In this document: positions 53,101 through 59,922 of the stretch, one piece after another
Layout: each line of letters opens with the position of its first letter
How positions within the stretch are numbered: position 1 is the stretch's first letter
NCBI RefSeq assembly: GCF_008630065.1
Contig: NZ_VWPL01000016.1
Coordinates: 19,083 to 83,082, forward strand
Origin: Blastochloris sulfoviridis
GTDB taxonomy: Bacteria; Pseudomonadota; Alphaproteobacteria; Rhizobiales; Xanthobacteraceae
Direction of reading: 5' to 3'
Length of the DNA: 64,000 bases
Notes under the pieces: generated by a model
What the model was told of the DNA's origin: nothing
The model's input: only the letters and a program-made list of their open reading frames with translations
Databases searched by the model: none
Translations under genes and position numbers: made by a program

Positions 53101-53219
53101 GCTATGTCGCGCACGTGCGCCCGAAATTTGCCGGCCGCCACGGCGACTACGACCACCTCGCCCGCGTCGCCGAATGGTCGGCGACCGGCGGTGGCGGCAC
53201 CGAGGAGGGCGAGGCGTGA
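50148..53219 (+). CDS. addB: AddB, double-strand break repair nuclease subunit
   Basis: Subunit of the AddAB helicase-nuclease that resects broken DNA ends. The protein has 1023 aa from GTG 50148 (a second GTG at 50163 is possible). The N-terminus RVFTIPAGAPFLATFAAALLEG and YLPTRRACRLAESALLE match alphaproteobacterial AddB. The inactive helicase-like core follows. The C-terminal RecB-type nuclease motif is GRADRVDLTATGAVVIDYKTGQPP (D and YKTG), with a Q-rich helix after it. As in alphaproteobacteria, no four-Cys iron-sulfur cluster of the Firmicutes type is apparent. The stop overlaps the addA GTG. Confidence 0.94.
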   Translation: MATPAVSPRVFTIPAGAPFLATFAAALLEGRLVRGFPDAGDPASLARATLYLPTRRACRLAESALLEARGGRATLLPRLVPLGEVGEDEIDFGAAEEGAPDLPEAIAPLARRLLLARLVATLAASPELRLDGTAGLATAPAAALALADELARLIDRMATGRVPWLRLDGLVPEELDRYWQISVRFLKAVAQDLWPAILAERGRIDPAARRDLLAAREAARIAAGAPGPVIVAGSTGSIPATRDLIAAVARHPLGAVVLPGLDTVLDDAAWRLLDPADDGEPLPTHPQFGLAQTLAAIGIGRDAVESLCAPAAPGRERLVSRALRPAATTEQWAVPEAGLDPAAALANVSLAVAAEPQEEALAAALALREVLETPGRHAALITPDRALARRVAADLTRWGIAVDDSAGVPLADTPAGLLARLVAEAVAADLAPVRLMALLNQPAVAFGLPAPAFAREREALEVAVLRGPRPGAGVGGLRLALAEMRTSPEARRRNLAPWLFDRAEALVARLGAALGAFLALGGGTVQPLRGLIDAHRAAIEAMTLGPDGAAGLMSDDAEALADLFAALLEAADDAAPISLADYAEAVPALMRGIAVRTPFDETARVRILGPLEARMVPLDRVVIAGLDEGRWPPDTSNDPWLSRPMRRALGLDLPERRIGLGAHDFVQAFGAPEVVLTRARKAGGAPTVPARFLQRLAAVSGAAWKDVEAGGERLLALARLVDAAPPARPVARPMPAPPLALRPNQLSVTEIEDWVRDPYTIFARHVLKLRPLDPLEADVAAPARGTIVHEALAAFLKAYPADLPPDALARLLAFGRDAFARIDGFPELRAVWWPRFERVARWLVAEESARRAEAPVTSLVEISGRYGVPGTAFTLTGRADRVDLTATGAVVIDYKTGQPPSNPQVASGLAPQLPLEAAMVTGGGFADIAAGTPVEAMVYVRVSGGTPPGAWLPVKPQDGALADLAPQAMAGLARLVARFLDPAQGYVAHVRPKFAGRHGDYDHLARVAEWSATGGGGTEEGEA

Positions 53220-56200
53220 GCGGCTTCGTCATCCCCGACAAGACCCGGCTCGACCAGACGGCGGCCTCCGATCCCGCCCGCTCGGCCTGGGTCGATGCCA
53301 ATGCCGGCTCGGGCAAGACGCATGTGCTGGCGCGCCGGGTGGTGCGGCTCCTGCTGCGCGGCGTGCCGCCGGGCCGGCTTCTGTGCCTCACTTATACCAA
53401 GGCCGCCGCCGCCAACATGGCCAACCGCGTGCTGAAGGATCTGGCGAAGTTCGCCACGGCGCCCGACGCCGAGCTCGACCGGCTCATCGTCGAGACCGAC
53501 GGCGGCGTACCCGATGCCGGGCGCCGGGCGCGGGCGCGGCGGCTGTTCGCCGAGGCGCTGGAGACGCCGGGCGGGCTCAAGGTGCAGACCATCCACGCCT
53601 TCTGCGACCGGGTGCTGCACCAGTTCCCGTTCGAGGCCGGGGTGCCGGCCGGCTTCTCGGTGCTCGACGAGCGCCAGGCCGACGAGCTTCTGGCCGAGGC
53701 CCGCGCCCGGGTGATGGTCGAGGCCGCAGCCGACATCGACGGCGAGCTCGGCCGGGCGCTGGAGAGCGCGATCGCCGCCGCCTCCGACGACGGGCTGAAG
53801 GCGGCGCTCGACGAGGCGGTGAAGAGCCGCCACGCCATCGCCGAATGGCTGGCCTCGGCCGGCGGCATCAAGGGCGCGGTGGCCGAGATCGCCGCCGCCC
53901 TCGGCCTCCAGCCCGGCGAGAGCGTGGCCGCGATCGAGGCCGCGATGCTGGCAAGCCCGCGGATCGCCCGCGGCGACTGGCCGGCGCTGGCGGCGCTGTT
54001 CACGGCAGGCGGTGTCAAGGATCAACAGTTAGCCGGCTATCTGGATGCCGCCGCCGCGGCCGAGAACGGCGAGGCGGCGCTCGCCTCCTATCTGCGGGTG
54101 TTCCTGACCGACAAGGACGAGCCGCGCAGCGACAAGGTGTTTCCGTCGAAGCGCATCCGCGACGGCCATCCGGCGTTTGCCCAGGCGCTGACGGCCGAGC
54201 GCGACCGGCTGGTGGCGCTGCTCGACCGCCGCCGTGCCGCCGTGGCCAGCGAGCGCAGCGCCGCGCTGCTCGTGCTCGCCGCCGCGGTGATCGCCCGCTA
54301 TGAGGCGGCCAAGGCGCGCCGGGCCTTGCTCGATTTCGAGGACATGGTCACCCGCACCCGCGACCTGCTGCACACGGTCGGCGCAAGCTGGGTGCTCTAC
54401 AAGCTCGACCGCGGCATCGACCATGTGCTGGTCGACGAGGCGCAGGACACCTCGGCGGCGCAGTGGGCGATCATCGAGGCACTGGCGGCGGAGTTCTTTG
54501 CCGGCAAAGGAGCCAGCGAGCGGCCGCGCACGGTGTTCGCGGTCGGCGACGCCAAGCAGTCGATCTACGGCTTCCAGGGGGCGGCGCCGGCGATGTTCGG
54601 CGCCATGCAGCGTCACTTCACCCGCGCGGCCGGCGAAGGCGGGCTCACCGCCGTGCGGCTCGACGTGTCGTTCCGCTCCGCCCAGCCGGTGCTCGACGCG
54701 GTGGACACCGTGTTCGCCAACGCCGCGGCCCGCGCCGGGCTGTCGATCGCCGACGATGCGGCGCTGGTCCACCAGTCGGTGCGGGCGGGGGTGCCGGGGG
54801 TGGTCGAGCTGTGGCCGCTGCTTGAGCCGGACACGGCGGCCGAGGCCGGCGAGGCGTGGGACCTGCCGCTCGACGCCGCGACCGAGGCGAGCCCGCAGGT
54901 GCGGCTCGCCCGCAATATCGCCGCCAGCGTCGCCGCCTGGACCGGCGGCGCCCGCAGGAAGGCCGACGGCACGCCGATCCGGCCCGGCGACGTCCTGATC
55001 CTGGTGCGCCGGCGCGGCGTGCTGTTCGAGGCGGTGCTGAAGGCGCTGAAGGACCGCGGCCTGCCGGTGGCCGGCGCCGACCGGCTGGTGCTCATCGAGC
55101 ACATCGCGGTGATGGACCTGATGGCGCTGGGCGACGCGCTGCTCACCGCCCATGACGACCTCGCGCTGGCCTGCGTGCTGAAAAGCCCGCTGTTCGGCTT
55201 CACCGACGACGAGCTGGTGCCGCTGGCCAACCCGCGCTCCGGCACGCTGGCGGCGGCGCTGGATGACAGCGCCGACCTGAAAGCGCGCGCCGCGGCGGCC
55301 CGGCTCGCCCGCTGGCGTCTTGAGGCCCGCGCGCTGCGGCCGTTCGATTTCTACGCCCGCGTGCTCGGCCGCGACGGCGGCCGGCGGGCGATGCTGGCGC
55401 GGCTCGGGCCCGAGGCCGCCGACCCGCTCGACGAGTTCCTGGCGCTGGCGCTGGGCGACGAGGCGGTGGGCGTGCCGGCGCTGGCCGGCTTTCTGGCGCG
55501 GGTGCGCGCTGCCGGCGCCGAGATCAAGCGCGACATGGAGGTGGCGTCCGCCGCCGTGCGGGTGATGACGGTGCACGGCGCCAAGGGCCTGGAGGCGCCG
55601 GTGGTGATCCTCGCCGACACGGTGGCCCGGCCGGAGGGCGCCAAGGATCCGCGCCTGTTGCCGCTCGCCCGTCCAGGAGGATTGGAGGGCGCGCCGGAGG
55701 GGGCGCCGCGCCCGCTGGTGTGGGTGCCGGTGAAGGCCGGCGAGCCCGCGGCGGCGGCAGCGGCGCGCGCGGCGATGCGCGCCGAGGCCGCGGACGAATA
55801 CCGCCGCCTGCTTTATGTGGCGCTGACCCGCGCCGCCGACGTGCTGGTGGTGGCCGGCGCCCGCGGCAAGGCCAAGCAGCCGGAGGGCTGCTGGCACGAT
55901 CTGGTGAAGGCTGCGCTGGAGGATGCCGCAACCAGGGAGCCGGCCGACGGCTGGGACGGCACGGTGTGGCGCTGGAGCCGCTGGCCGCAGCCGGAGGCGG
56001 CTGCCGCTGGGGAAGCAGCCGCGCCCGCGCCGCCCGCGCGCCCCGATTGGCTCGACCGGCCGGCGCCCGGCCCGCTCGCCCGGCCGGGGCGGCTCAGCCC
56101 GTCGCGCCGCGGCCCGCCGCAGGACGAAGCCGCCGTCGCCCGCGGCCTCCTCGTCCACCGCCTGCTCGAAGTTTTGCCGGATATCGATCCAGCCGGCCGC

Positions 56201-56650
56201 CCGGCGGCGGCTGCCGCCATCGCATCCCGCGCCGGCCTCGATGAAGCGGCGGCGCCGCTCGCCGACACGCTGGCGCTGATCGCCGATCCCCGGCTCGCCC
56301 GCCTGTTCGGCCCCGGCAGCCGCGCCGAGGTGCCGATCGCCGGCACGGTCGACGTCGCCGGGATGGCGGAGACGGTCAGCGGCCGCATCGACCGGCTGTG
56401 GATCGGCGAGGACGCAATTCTGTTTGCCGACTTCAAGACCGGCGCGACGGTGCCGGAGAGCGCCGAGGCGGTGGCGCCCGCCCACCTGCGCCAGCTTGCG
56501 CTCTATCGCGCCCTGCTGGCCGAGCTGTTTCCCGGTCGGCCGGTGACCGGCTGGCTGGTGTTCACCGGCGGACCCGCCGTCGTGCCGGTGCCCGACGCGC
56601 TGCTGGAGGCGGCGCTGGCGCGCCTCGGCATCGCGCCGGGCTCGCCTTGA
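53216..56650 (+). CDS. addA: AddA, double-strand break repair helicase-nuclease
   Basis: UvrD-like helicase and nuclease partner of AddB. The protein has 1144 aa from GTG 53216. Helicase motifs: SAWVDANAGSGKTHVLARRV (I), LCLTYTKAAAANMANRV (Ia), VDEAQDTSAAQWAII (II), FAVGDAKQSIYGFQGA (III), LDVSFRSAQPVLDAV (IV), VRVMTVHGAKGLEAPVVIL (V) and RRLLYVALTRAADVL (VI). The C-terminal nuclease has GRIDRLWIGEDAILFADFKTG and HLRQLALYRALL. All motifs are intact. trxA follows 65 bp downstream. Confidence 0.95.
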   Translation: MSGFVIPDKTRLDQTAASDPARSAWVDANAGSGKTHVLARRVVRLLLRGVPPGRLLCLTYTKAAAANMANRVLKDLAKFATAPDAELDRLIVETDGGVPDAGRRARARRLFAEALETPGGLKVQTIHAFCDRVLHQFPFEAGVPAGFSVLDERQADELLAEARARVMVEAAADIDGELGRALESAIAAASDDGLKAALDEAVKSRHAIAEWLASAGGIKGAVAEIAAALGLQPGESVAAIEAAMLASPRIARGDWPALAALFTAGGVKDQQLAGYLDAAAAAENGEAALASYLRVFLTDKDEPRSDKVFPSKRIRDGHPAFAQALTAERDRLVALLDRRRAAVASERSAALLVLAAAVIARYEAAKARRALLDFEDMVTRTRDLLHTVGASWVLYKLDRGIDHVLVDEAQDTSAAQWAIIEALAAEFFAGKGASERPRTVFAVGDAKQSIYGFQGAAPAMFGAMQRHFTRAAGEGGLTAVRLDVSFRSAQPVLDAVDTVFANAAARAGLSIADDAALVHQSVRAGVPGVVELWPLLEPDTAAEAGEAWDLPLDAATEASPQVRLARNIAASVAAWTGGARRKADGTPIRPGDVLILVRRRGVLFEAVLKALKDRGLPVAGADRLVLIEHIAVMDLMALGDALLTAHDDLALACVLKSPLFGFTDDELVPLANPRSGTLAAALDDSADLKARAAAARLARWRLEARALRPFDFYARVLGRDGGRRAMLARLGPEAADPLDEFLALALGDEAVGVPALAGFLARVRAAGAEIKRDMEVASAAVRVMTVHGAKGLEAPVVILADTVARPEGAKDPRLLPLARPGGLEGAPEGAPRPLVWVPVKAGEPAAAAAARAAMRAEAADEYRRLLYVALTRAADVLVVAGARGKAKQPEGCWHDLVKAALEDAATREPADGWDGTVWRWSRWPQPEAAAAGEAAAPAPPARPDWLDRPAPGPLARPGRLSPSRRGPPQDEAAVARGLLVHRLLEVLPDIDPAGRPAAAAAIASRAGLDEAAAPLADTLALIADPRLARLFGPGSRAEVPIAGTVDVAGMAETVSGRIDRLWIGEDAILFADFKTGATVPESAEAVAPAHLRQLALYRALLAELFPGRPVTGWLVFTGGPAVVPVPDALLEAALARLGIAPGSP

Positions 56651-56715
56651 CGCTCTCCCGGCCGGTCCCTAGTTTCACGTAATCACTGCCCCGCCTTCGA
56701 TTGAAAGGACCGATC

Positions 56716-57036
56716 ATGGCCGTCGCCAAGGTGACCGACGCGAGTTTCGACCAGGATGTGCTGCAGGCGACCGACGCCGTGCTTGTCGACTTTTGGGCGG
56801 AATGGTGCGGCCCGTGCCGCATGATCGCCCCGGTTCTCGACGAGATCGCCGCCGAGATGGGCGGCAAGCTGCGGATCGTGAAGCTGAACGTCGACGAGAA
56901 CCCGGCCACCGCGGCAAAGTACGGCGTGATGTCGATCCCGACCTTGATGCTGTTCAAGAACGGCGAACTGGCCTCGCGTCAGGTCGGCGCCGCGCCGAAG
57001 GCCAAGCTGGTGCAGTGGGTGCAGTCGGCGGTGTGA
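56716..57036 (+). CDS. trxA: Thioredoxin 1
   Basis: Small dithiol reductase (106 aa). The active site is [13 protein letters not shown], and the cis-Pro loop is [12 protein letters not shown]. The ATG at 56716 has AAAGGA upstream. This position after addA is conserved in Rhizobiales. A hairpin 27 bp after the stop could end the transcript. Confidence 0.97.
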   Translation: MAVAKVTDASFDQDVLQATDAVLVDFWAEWCGPCRMIAPVLDEIAAEMGGKLRIVKLNVDENPATAAKYGVMSIPTLMLFKNGELASRQVGAAPKAKLVQWVQSAV

Positions 57037-57062
57037 GCGGCGGCTGAGGTCCGGTCCCCGTC

Positions 57063-57098
57063 GTCCCGGGCAAGGGCCGCAGGCCCGCGATCCGGGAC
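57063..57098 (+). terminator. Hairpin after trxA
   Basis: Nested inverted repeat GTCCCGG (57063-57069) with CCGGGAC (57092-57098), and an inner GGGCC (57074-57078) with GGCCC (57082-57086). There is no T-run, so it is a structured element or weak terminator. Similar cgtcccgggc...gatccgggac elements are common in related genomes. Confidence 0.4.
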
Positions 57099-57113
57099 CG
57101 TCATCAGGAAAAG

Positions 57114-57205
57114 CCCGTAGGGCGGCATGGCGCAGCGTATGCCGCCGCACGCGGGCGCCGCCGCCATCGGCCGATCATGCCTTCGGCTGATCCGCTCAAC
57201 GCGGG
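57114..57205. repeat. CGTAGGGCGGCAT palindromic repeat, copy 1
   Basis: Left part CCCGTAGGGCGGCATGGCGCAGCG and right part with CGATCATGCCTTCGGCTGATCC form an imperfect long inverted repeat (GCGGCAT/ATGCCGC pair plus CGGATCA/TGATCCG). It is the most diverged of the full copies. It fills the gap between trxA and the convergent low-GC gene. Confidence 0.85.
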
Positions 57206-57682
57206 CTACTGCTTCTCAGTGACAATGAGCAGCCGCTCATCAATGGCCGGGCCTTTGGAATATTTGTATGAAATCCTGAAGCTGGAACTCTCTATCAACG
57301 TGTTTCGTTCACCCCGAAATGCGTCCAGAACTTCTGTGACCTGACTAGGAGCATATCTTTTCGCAACGACCACAGCCCACGTTTCCGCAATAGCTCTGTC
57401 AGTGTGAACACCATACCCAATATCTTTCGTCCAGTCGTTCCACATCAGCTTTACATTATCAACGCGCCCCGGTTTGGCTTCGTTGACAAAGAGCTTAACA
57501 ACTTCCGCTCCGGGCGCGATGCATCCCCAGAGGTCCGGCATACCATCGGTACGGGTGACCTTTCCATTACACTTCACCGCGCCCGAAAGAGATTTGGTTT
57601 CTTGAGGAAATACCAAAAAGCCATCAGCGAAGGCTACTCCACCCGCAATGATGTAGGCCGCGATAGTCAAAAACAAATTCAT
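57206..57682 (-). CDS. Unknown secreted protein, low GC
   Basis: I do not recognise this 158-aa protein. An N-terminal signal peptide (MNLFLTIAAYIIAGGVAFAD, cleavage near AFA-DG) predicts export. The mature part is hydrophilic with two Cys (in VKCNGK and LWGCIAPGAE, possibly a disulfide) and a WNDWTKDIGYGVHTDRAIAE segment. Base composition is clearly lower in GC than all neighbours, and codon use includes ATA, TTA and AGA codons rare elsewhere here, so it was probably acquired. ATG 57682 is chosen because GGGG lies 6-9 bp upstream; TTG 57694 or ATG 57688 are alternatives. No domain or partner can be assigned. Confidence 0.75.
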   Translation of the reverse strand: MNLFLTIAAYIIAGGVAFADGFLVFPQETKSLSGAVKCNGKVTRTDGMPDLWGCIAPGAEVVKLFVNEAKPGRVDNVKLMWNDWTKDIGYGVHTDRAIAETWAVVVAKRYAPSQVTEVLDAFRGERNTLIESSSFRISYKYSKGPAIDERLLIVTEKQ

Positions 57683-57734
57683 TGTCATCCCCAATGGTTA
57701 GGTTCCCTGAACCGCCCCTCGTTTCCCGTTAATT

Positions 57735-57838
57735 AGAGCATTTTCCGCACAAGTGGATACCGGTTGCACGAAAGAATATGCGACAAACTATAAACTTGGA
57801 GCGTCCGATCTGATGCAGTCAGATCGGATCACGCTCTA
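57735..57838. repeat. Dispersed-repeat-like segment with promoter-like boxes
   Basis: From GAGCATTTTCCGCA to ACGCTCTA. From memory, segments like GAGCATTTTCCGC-AAGTGGATACCGG recur between genes in Rhizobiales, but only this copy is in the window. It contains TTGCAC (57764-57769) and ACTATA (57787-57792) 17 bp apart on the plus strand, a plausible sigma-70 promoter for the RNA that follows. Confidence 0.5.
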
Positions 57839-57884
57839 ACATGCAGCAAGAGCGGAATAGGCGCAGCCTATTCCGCTCTTTTTT
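57798..57884 (+). ncRNA. Candidate small RNA with two hairpins and a perfect terminator
   Basis: About 85 nt, with no coding potential. Hairpin 1 is GAGCGTCCGATCTGA (57799-57813) with TCAGATCGGATCACGCTC (57819-57836). Hairpin 2 is the terminator at 57848-57884. A promoter-like pair lies just upstream (TTGCAC/ACTATA, or TATAAA at 57789-57794). No plus-strand gene lies between trxA (ending 57036, behind a hairpin and a repeat) and this terminator, so the terminator needs another transcript to serve. The first hairpin resembles a dispersed palindrome of Rhizobiales, which is the main alternative explanation. Confidence 0.4.
57848..57884 (+). terminator. Perfect Rho-independent terminator
   Basis: A 15-bp perfect stem AAGAGCGGAATAGGC (57848-57862) and GCCTATTCCGCTCTT (57866-57880), loop GCA, followed by TTTT (six T in a row counting the stem end). 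The T-run is only on the plus strand side. It is the strongest terminator in the window. Confidence 0.92.
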
Positions 57885-57886
57885 GC

Positions 57887-57931
57887 GCCGAGCCTTCGGC
57901 TGATCCGCCCTACGCGCTGGCGGATCCGCCC
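57887..57931. repeat. CGTAGGGCGGCAT palindromic repeat, half copy 2
   Basis: Only the right half is present: GAGCCTTCGGCTGATCCGCC then CTACGCGCTGGCGGATCC, just upstream of the Phd/VapC genes. The left GGCGGCATAGCGAAGCG half is missing. Confidence 0.8.
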
Positions 57932-57987
57932 CTTGGCAAGGAGCGAAAATTGCCTTGCCGCCAACGGCAGCCTTGCGGCAAAATCTG

Positions 57988-57998
57988 GTCGTAACGAC
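57988..57998. promoter_or_regulatory. Possible operator of the Phd/VapC pair
   Basis: GTCGT-A-ACGAC is a perfect inverted repeat 15 bp before the antitoxin start. A second inverted repeat, TTGCCGC (57955-57961) with GCGGCAA (57975-57981), lies just upstream. Antitoxins of this type usually repress their own promoter through such palindromes. Confidence 0.4.
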
Positions 57999-58012
57999 TA
58001 GAAAGTGGGGTC

Positions 58013-58363
58013 ATGACCCAGCCGGCAGGCGCCAAGCCTTCAAGGCGCTCCAAGACGTCGGCACGCGCCAAGGCCGGCTCCAAGGCCGGCGGGCGGACGC
58101 CGCCACCCAGCAACCGCTGGCGCCTTCAGGACGCGAAGGCACGGCTGAGCGAGGTGGTGCGCGAAGCCCAGGAACATGGCCCCCAGCGGGTGACCCTGCA
58201 CGGCCGCGACGCCGTGGTGGTCGTCAGCGCCGCCGAGTTCGACCGGATGCAGCGCCCCGTCACGGGCCATGACATCGTCCGGGCTCTGCAGGCCTCGCCC
58301 CTCGCCGAGGTCGAGTTCGAGCGGCGGTCATTCGACGCCCCCGTCCGAGACGTCGAGCTGTGA
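58013..58363 (+). CDS. Phd/YefM-family antitoxin
   Basis: A 116-aa antitoxin with DNA-binding and toxin-neutralising roles. The Phd/YefM domain spans about residues 36-88: WRLQDAKARLSEVVREAQEHG and PQRVTLHGRDAVVVVSAAEFDRM. The C-terminal 28 residues (PLAEVEFERRSFDAPVRDVEL) form the toxin-wrapping tail. The N-terminal 34 residues are an Arg/Lys/Ser-rich extension absent from plain Phd proteins. ATG 58013 has GGGG upstream. Its stop overlaps the toxin start (GTGA), the usual type II arrangement. Confidence 0.9.
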   Translation: MTQPAGAKPSRRSKTSARAKAGSKAGGRTPPPSNRWRLQDAKARLSEVVREAQEHGPQRVTLHGRDAVVVVSAAEFDRMQRPVTGHDIVRALQASPLAEVEFERRSFDAPVRDVEL

Positions 58364-58878
58364 GAGGCTGGCTGCTCGACACCAACGTCATTTCCGAGTT
58401 GCGAAAGGCGCGGGCCGATTCGGGCGTGCTGGCGTTTGTCGCGGCCCAGCCCGGCGAGCTTCTCTATGTGACCGAAATCACCTTCGGCGAGATCCGCTAC
58501 GGCATCGAGCAGCTCGACGCCCCGTCGAAGCGGACCGACCTCAATCTCTGGCTCGACCGCACCATCCGGCCGCTGTTCGCCGGCCGCATCCTGCCGGTGA
58601 CCGAAGACGTCATCGTCCGCTGGAAGACGATGGTGGTCGACGGCCAGAAGCGCGGCCACACCTTCGGCCAGCCCGACCTGTTCATCGCGGCGATCGCCGC
58701 CCTTGAAGACCTGGTCGTGGTGTCGCGCGATACCCTGCATTTCGTCGAAGCCGGGGTGCCGGTCTTCGATCCCTGGCGCGGCAAGCTCCATGCCGCCGGA
58801 AACGTCCGTTCCCTGAAAGCCCCGGCCAGGGCCGAGGATGTGGCCAAGACCCTCTCGGCAAAGGGATCCTGGCGGTAG
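58360..58878 (+). CDS. PIN-domain toxin, VapC family
   Basis: A 172-aa PIN-domain RNase toxin paired with the Phd-like antitoxin. The acidic catalytic residues are in WLLDTNVISELRK (Asp), VTEITFGEIRYGIE (Glu) and HTFGQPDLFIAAIA (Asp), followed by VVSRDTLHF (Asp). The PIN domain ends at about residue 140; the last 30 residues (NVRSLKAPARAEDVAKTLSA) are an extension. The start is GTG 58360. The 3' end runs to within 16 bp of the next palindromic repeat. Confidence 0.9.
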   Translation: MRGWLLDTNVISELRKARADSGVLAFVAAQPGELLYVTEITFGEIRYGIEQLDAPSKRTDLNLWLDRTIRPLFAGRILPVTEDVIVRWKTMVVDGQKRGHTFGQPDLFIAAIAALEDLVVVSRDTLHFVEAGVPVFDPWRGKLHAAGNVRSLKAPARAEDVAKTLSAKGSWR

Positions 58879-58894
58879 TATTGAAACAGCGTAG

Positions 58895-58980
58895 CCCGTA
58901 GGGCGGCATAGCGAAGCGTATGCCGCCGCCCGCTGGCGTGGCGAGGGCGGATCACGCCTTCGGCTGATCCGCCCTACGCG
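58895..58980. repeat. CGTAGGGCGGCAT palindromic repeat, copy 3
   Basis: Full copy: CCCGTAGGGCGGCATAGCGA, GCGTATGCCGCC, a short variable loop, then GGCGGATCACGCCTTCGGCT and GATCCGCCCTACG. The GTAGGGCGG and CCGCCCTAC ends are complementary. It separates the VapC and HigB units. Confidence 0.92.
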
Positions 58981-59007
58981 CTTCTCGCGACGGTTCTCGA
59001 TCGCCCT

Positions 59008-59034
59008 TGATCCCAAAATGGGATCATGCATGAT
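59008..59034. promoter_or_regulatory. Palindromic operator of higBA
   Basis: TGATCCCAAAATGGGATCA (59008-59026) is a perfect 8-bp-arm palindrome with a 3-bp centre. A second palindrome ATCATGCATGAT (59023-59034) overlaps it. Both lie directly before the higB start, as expected for an autorepressing HigA/HigBA complex. Confidence 0.75.
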
Positions 59035-59040
59035 TGCGGC

Positions 59041-59364
59041 ATGCGGATCATTGCACGCCGGACGCTGCGTGAATTCGTCGAGAGTCTGGCGGGCCATGCC
59101 GATCAGCCCGCGGTGAAGGCGGCCCTCGATGCCTGGTTCGACGAAGCTTCCAAGGCCCGCTGGGTCCGCTCTGCCGATATCAAGGCCCACTATGCCAGCG
59201 CCAGCATCATGCGTGCGGACCGCATCGTCTTCAATATCAAGGGCAACGCCTATCGTCTGGTGTGCGCGGTGGACTTCGCCAAAGGGATCGTCTGGATCAA
59301 GTGGATCGGCAGCCACGCAGCCTATGACAGGATCGACGTGAAGGAGGTCGACCATGACGGGTGA
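59041..59364 (+). CDS. higB: HigB-family mRNA interferase toxin
   Basis: A 107-aa RelE-fold ribonuclease toxin. Family blocks are MRIIARRTLREFVES, ALDAWFDEASKARWVRSADIK, IMRADRIVFNIKGNAYRLVCAVDF and GIVWIKWIGSHAAYDRID, the last with the conserved His/Tyr/Asp end. ATG 59041 is preferred over ATG 59026, which lies in the operator. As is typical of hig loci the toxin precedes the antitoxin, with an 11-bp overlap. Confidence 0.93.
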   Translation: MRIIARRTLREFVESLAGHADQPAVKAALDAWFDEASKARWVRSADIKAHYASASIMRADRIVFNIKGNAYRLVCAVDFAKGIVWIKWIGSHAAYDRIDVKEVDHDG

Positions 59365-59731
59365 CGTCAAGCCGATCCGCACGGACGCCGATCACGCGGC
59401 GGCCCTCGCCGAGATCGAACGCTTGTGGGGCGCCGAGAGCGGCACGCCGGCCGGCGACCGGCTCGACGTGCTGGCGACGCTGATCGACGCCTACGAGGCC
59501 GCGCGCTTCCCGATGGACCCGCCGGACCCGATCGACGCGATCCTGTTCCGGCTGGAGCAGCAGGGCCTCAGCCGCAAGGATCTGGAGCCGATGATCGGCT
59601 CGCGCGCCCGCGTCGCCGAGGTGCTGAACCGCAAGCGCAGCCTGTCGATCGAGATGATCCGCCGCCTGCACGCCGGGCTCGGCATCTCCGCCGCGGTGCT
59701 GATCCGCCCGACGCGGGAAGAGGCGGCGTAA
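59354..59731 (+). CDS. higA: HigA-family antitoxin with HTH domain
   Basis: A 125-aa antitoxin. The N-terminal part (IRTDADHAAALAEIERLWGAESGTP) is the typical HigA lead, and the XRE-type helix-turn-helix spans about residues 60-112 (LFRLEQQGLSRKDLEPMIGS, RARVAEVLNRKRSLSIEMI, RRLHAGLGISAAVLI). It should bind the palindrome upstream of higB. It overlaps the higB stop and ends 17 bp before another palindromic repeat. Confidence 0.93.
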   Translation: MTGDVKPIRTDADHAAALAEIERLWGAESGTPAGDRLDVLATLIDAYEAARFPMDPPDPIDAILFRLEQQGLSRKDLEPMIGSRARVAEVLNRKRSLSIEMIRRLHAGLGISAAVLIRPTREEAA

Positions 59732-59748
59732 GGGGCAGGCGGGTAGCG

Positions 59749-59833
59749 CGTAGGGCGGCATAGCGAAGCGTATGCCGCCGCCCGTTGGCGCCGCCATCGG
59801 CGGATCACGCCTTCGGCTGATCCGCCCTACGTG
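59749..59833. repeat. CGTAGGGCGGCAT palindromic repeat, copy 4
   Basis: Full copy: CGTAGGGCGGCATAGCGAAG, CGTATGCCGCC, variable loop, GGCGGATCACGCCTTCGGCT, GATCCGCCCTACG. It lies between higA and the nuclease-like gene. Confidence 0.92.
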
Positions 59834-59922
59834 GGCTGAACCGCCCGCCGCGAGAGCGAAATTTGGTGCACTGTCTCACCGGAACCCGTAATCCAGAAAT
59901 GATTCGAGATCGGAGCGAAGGC

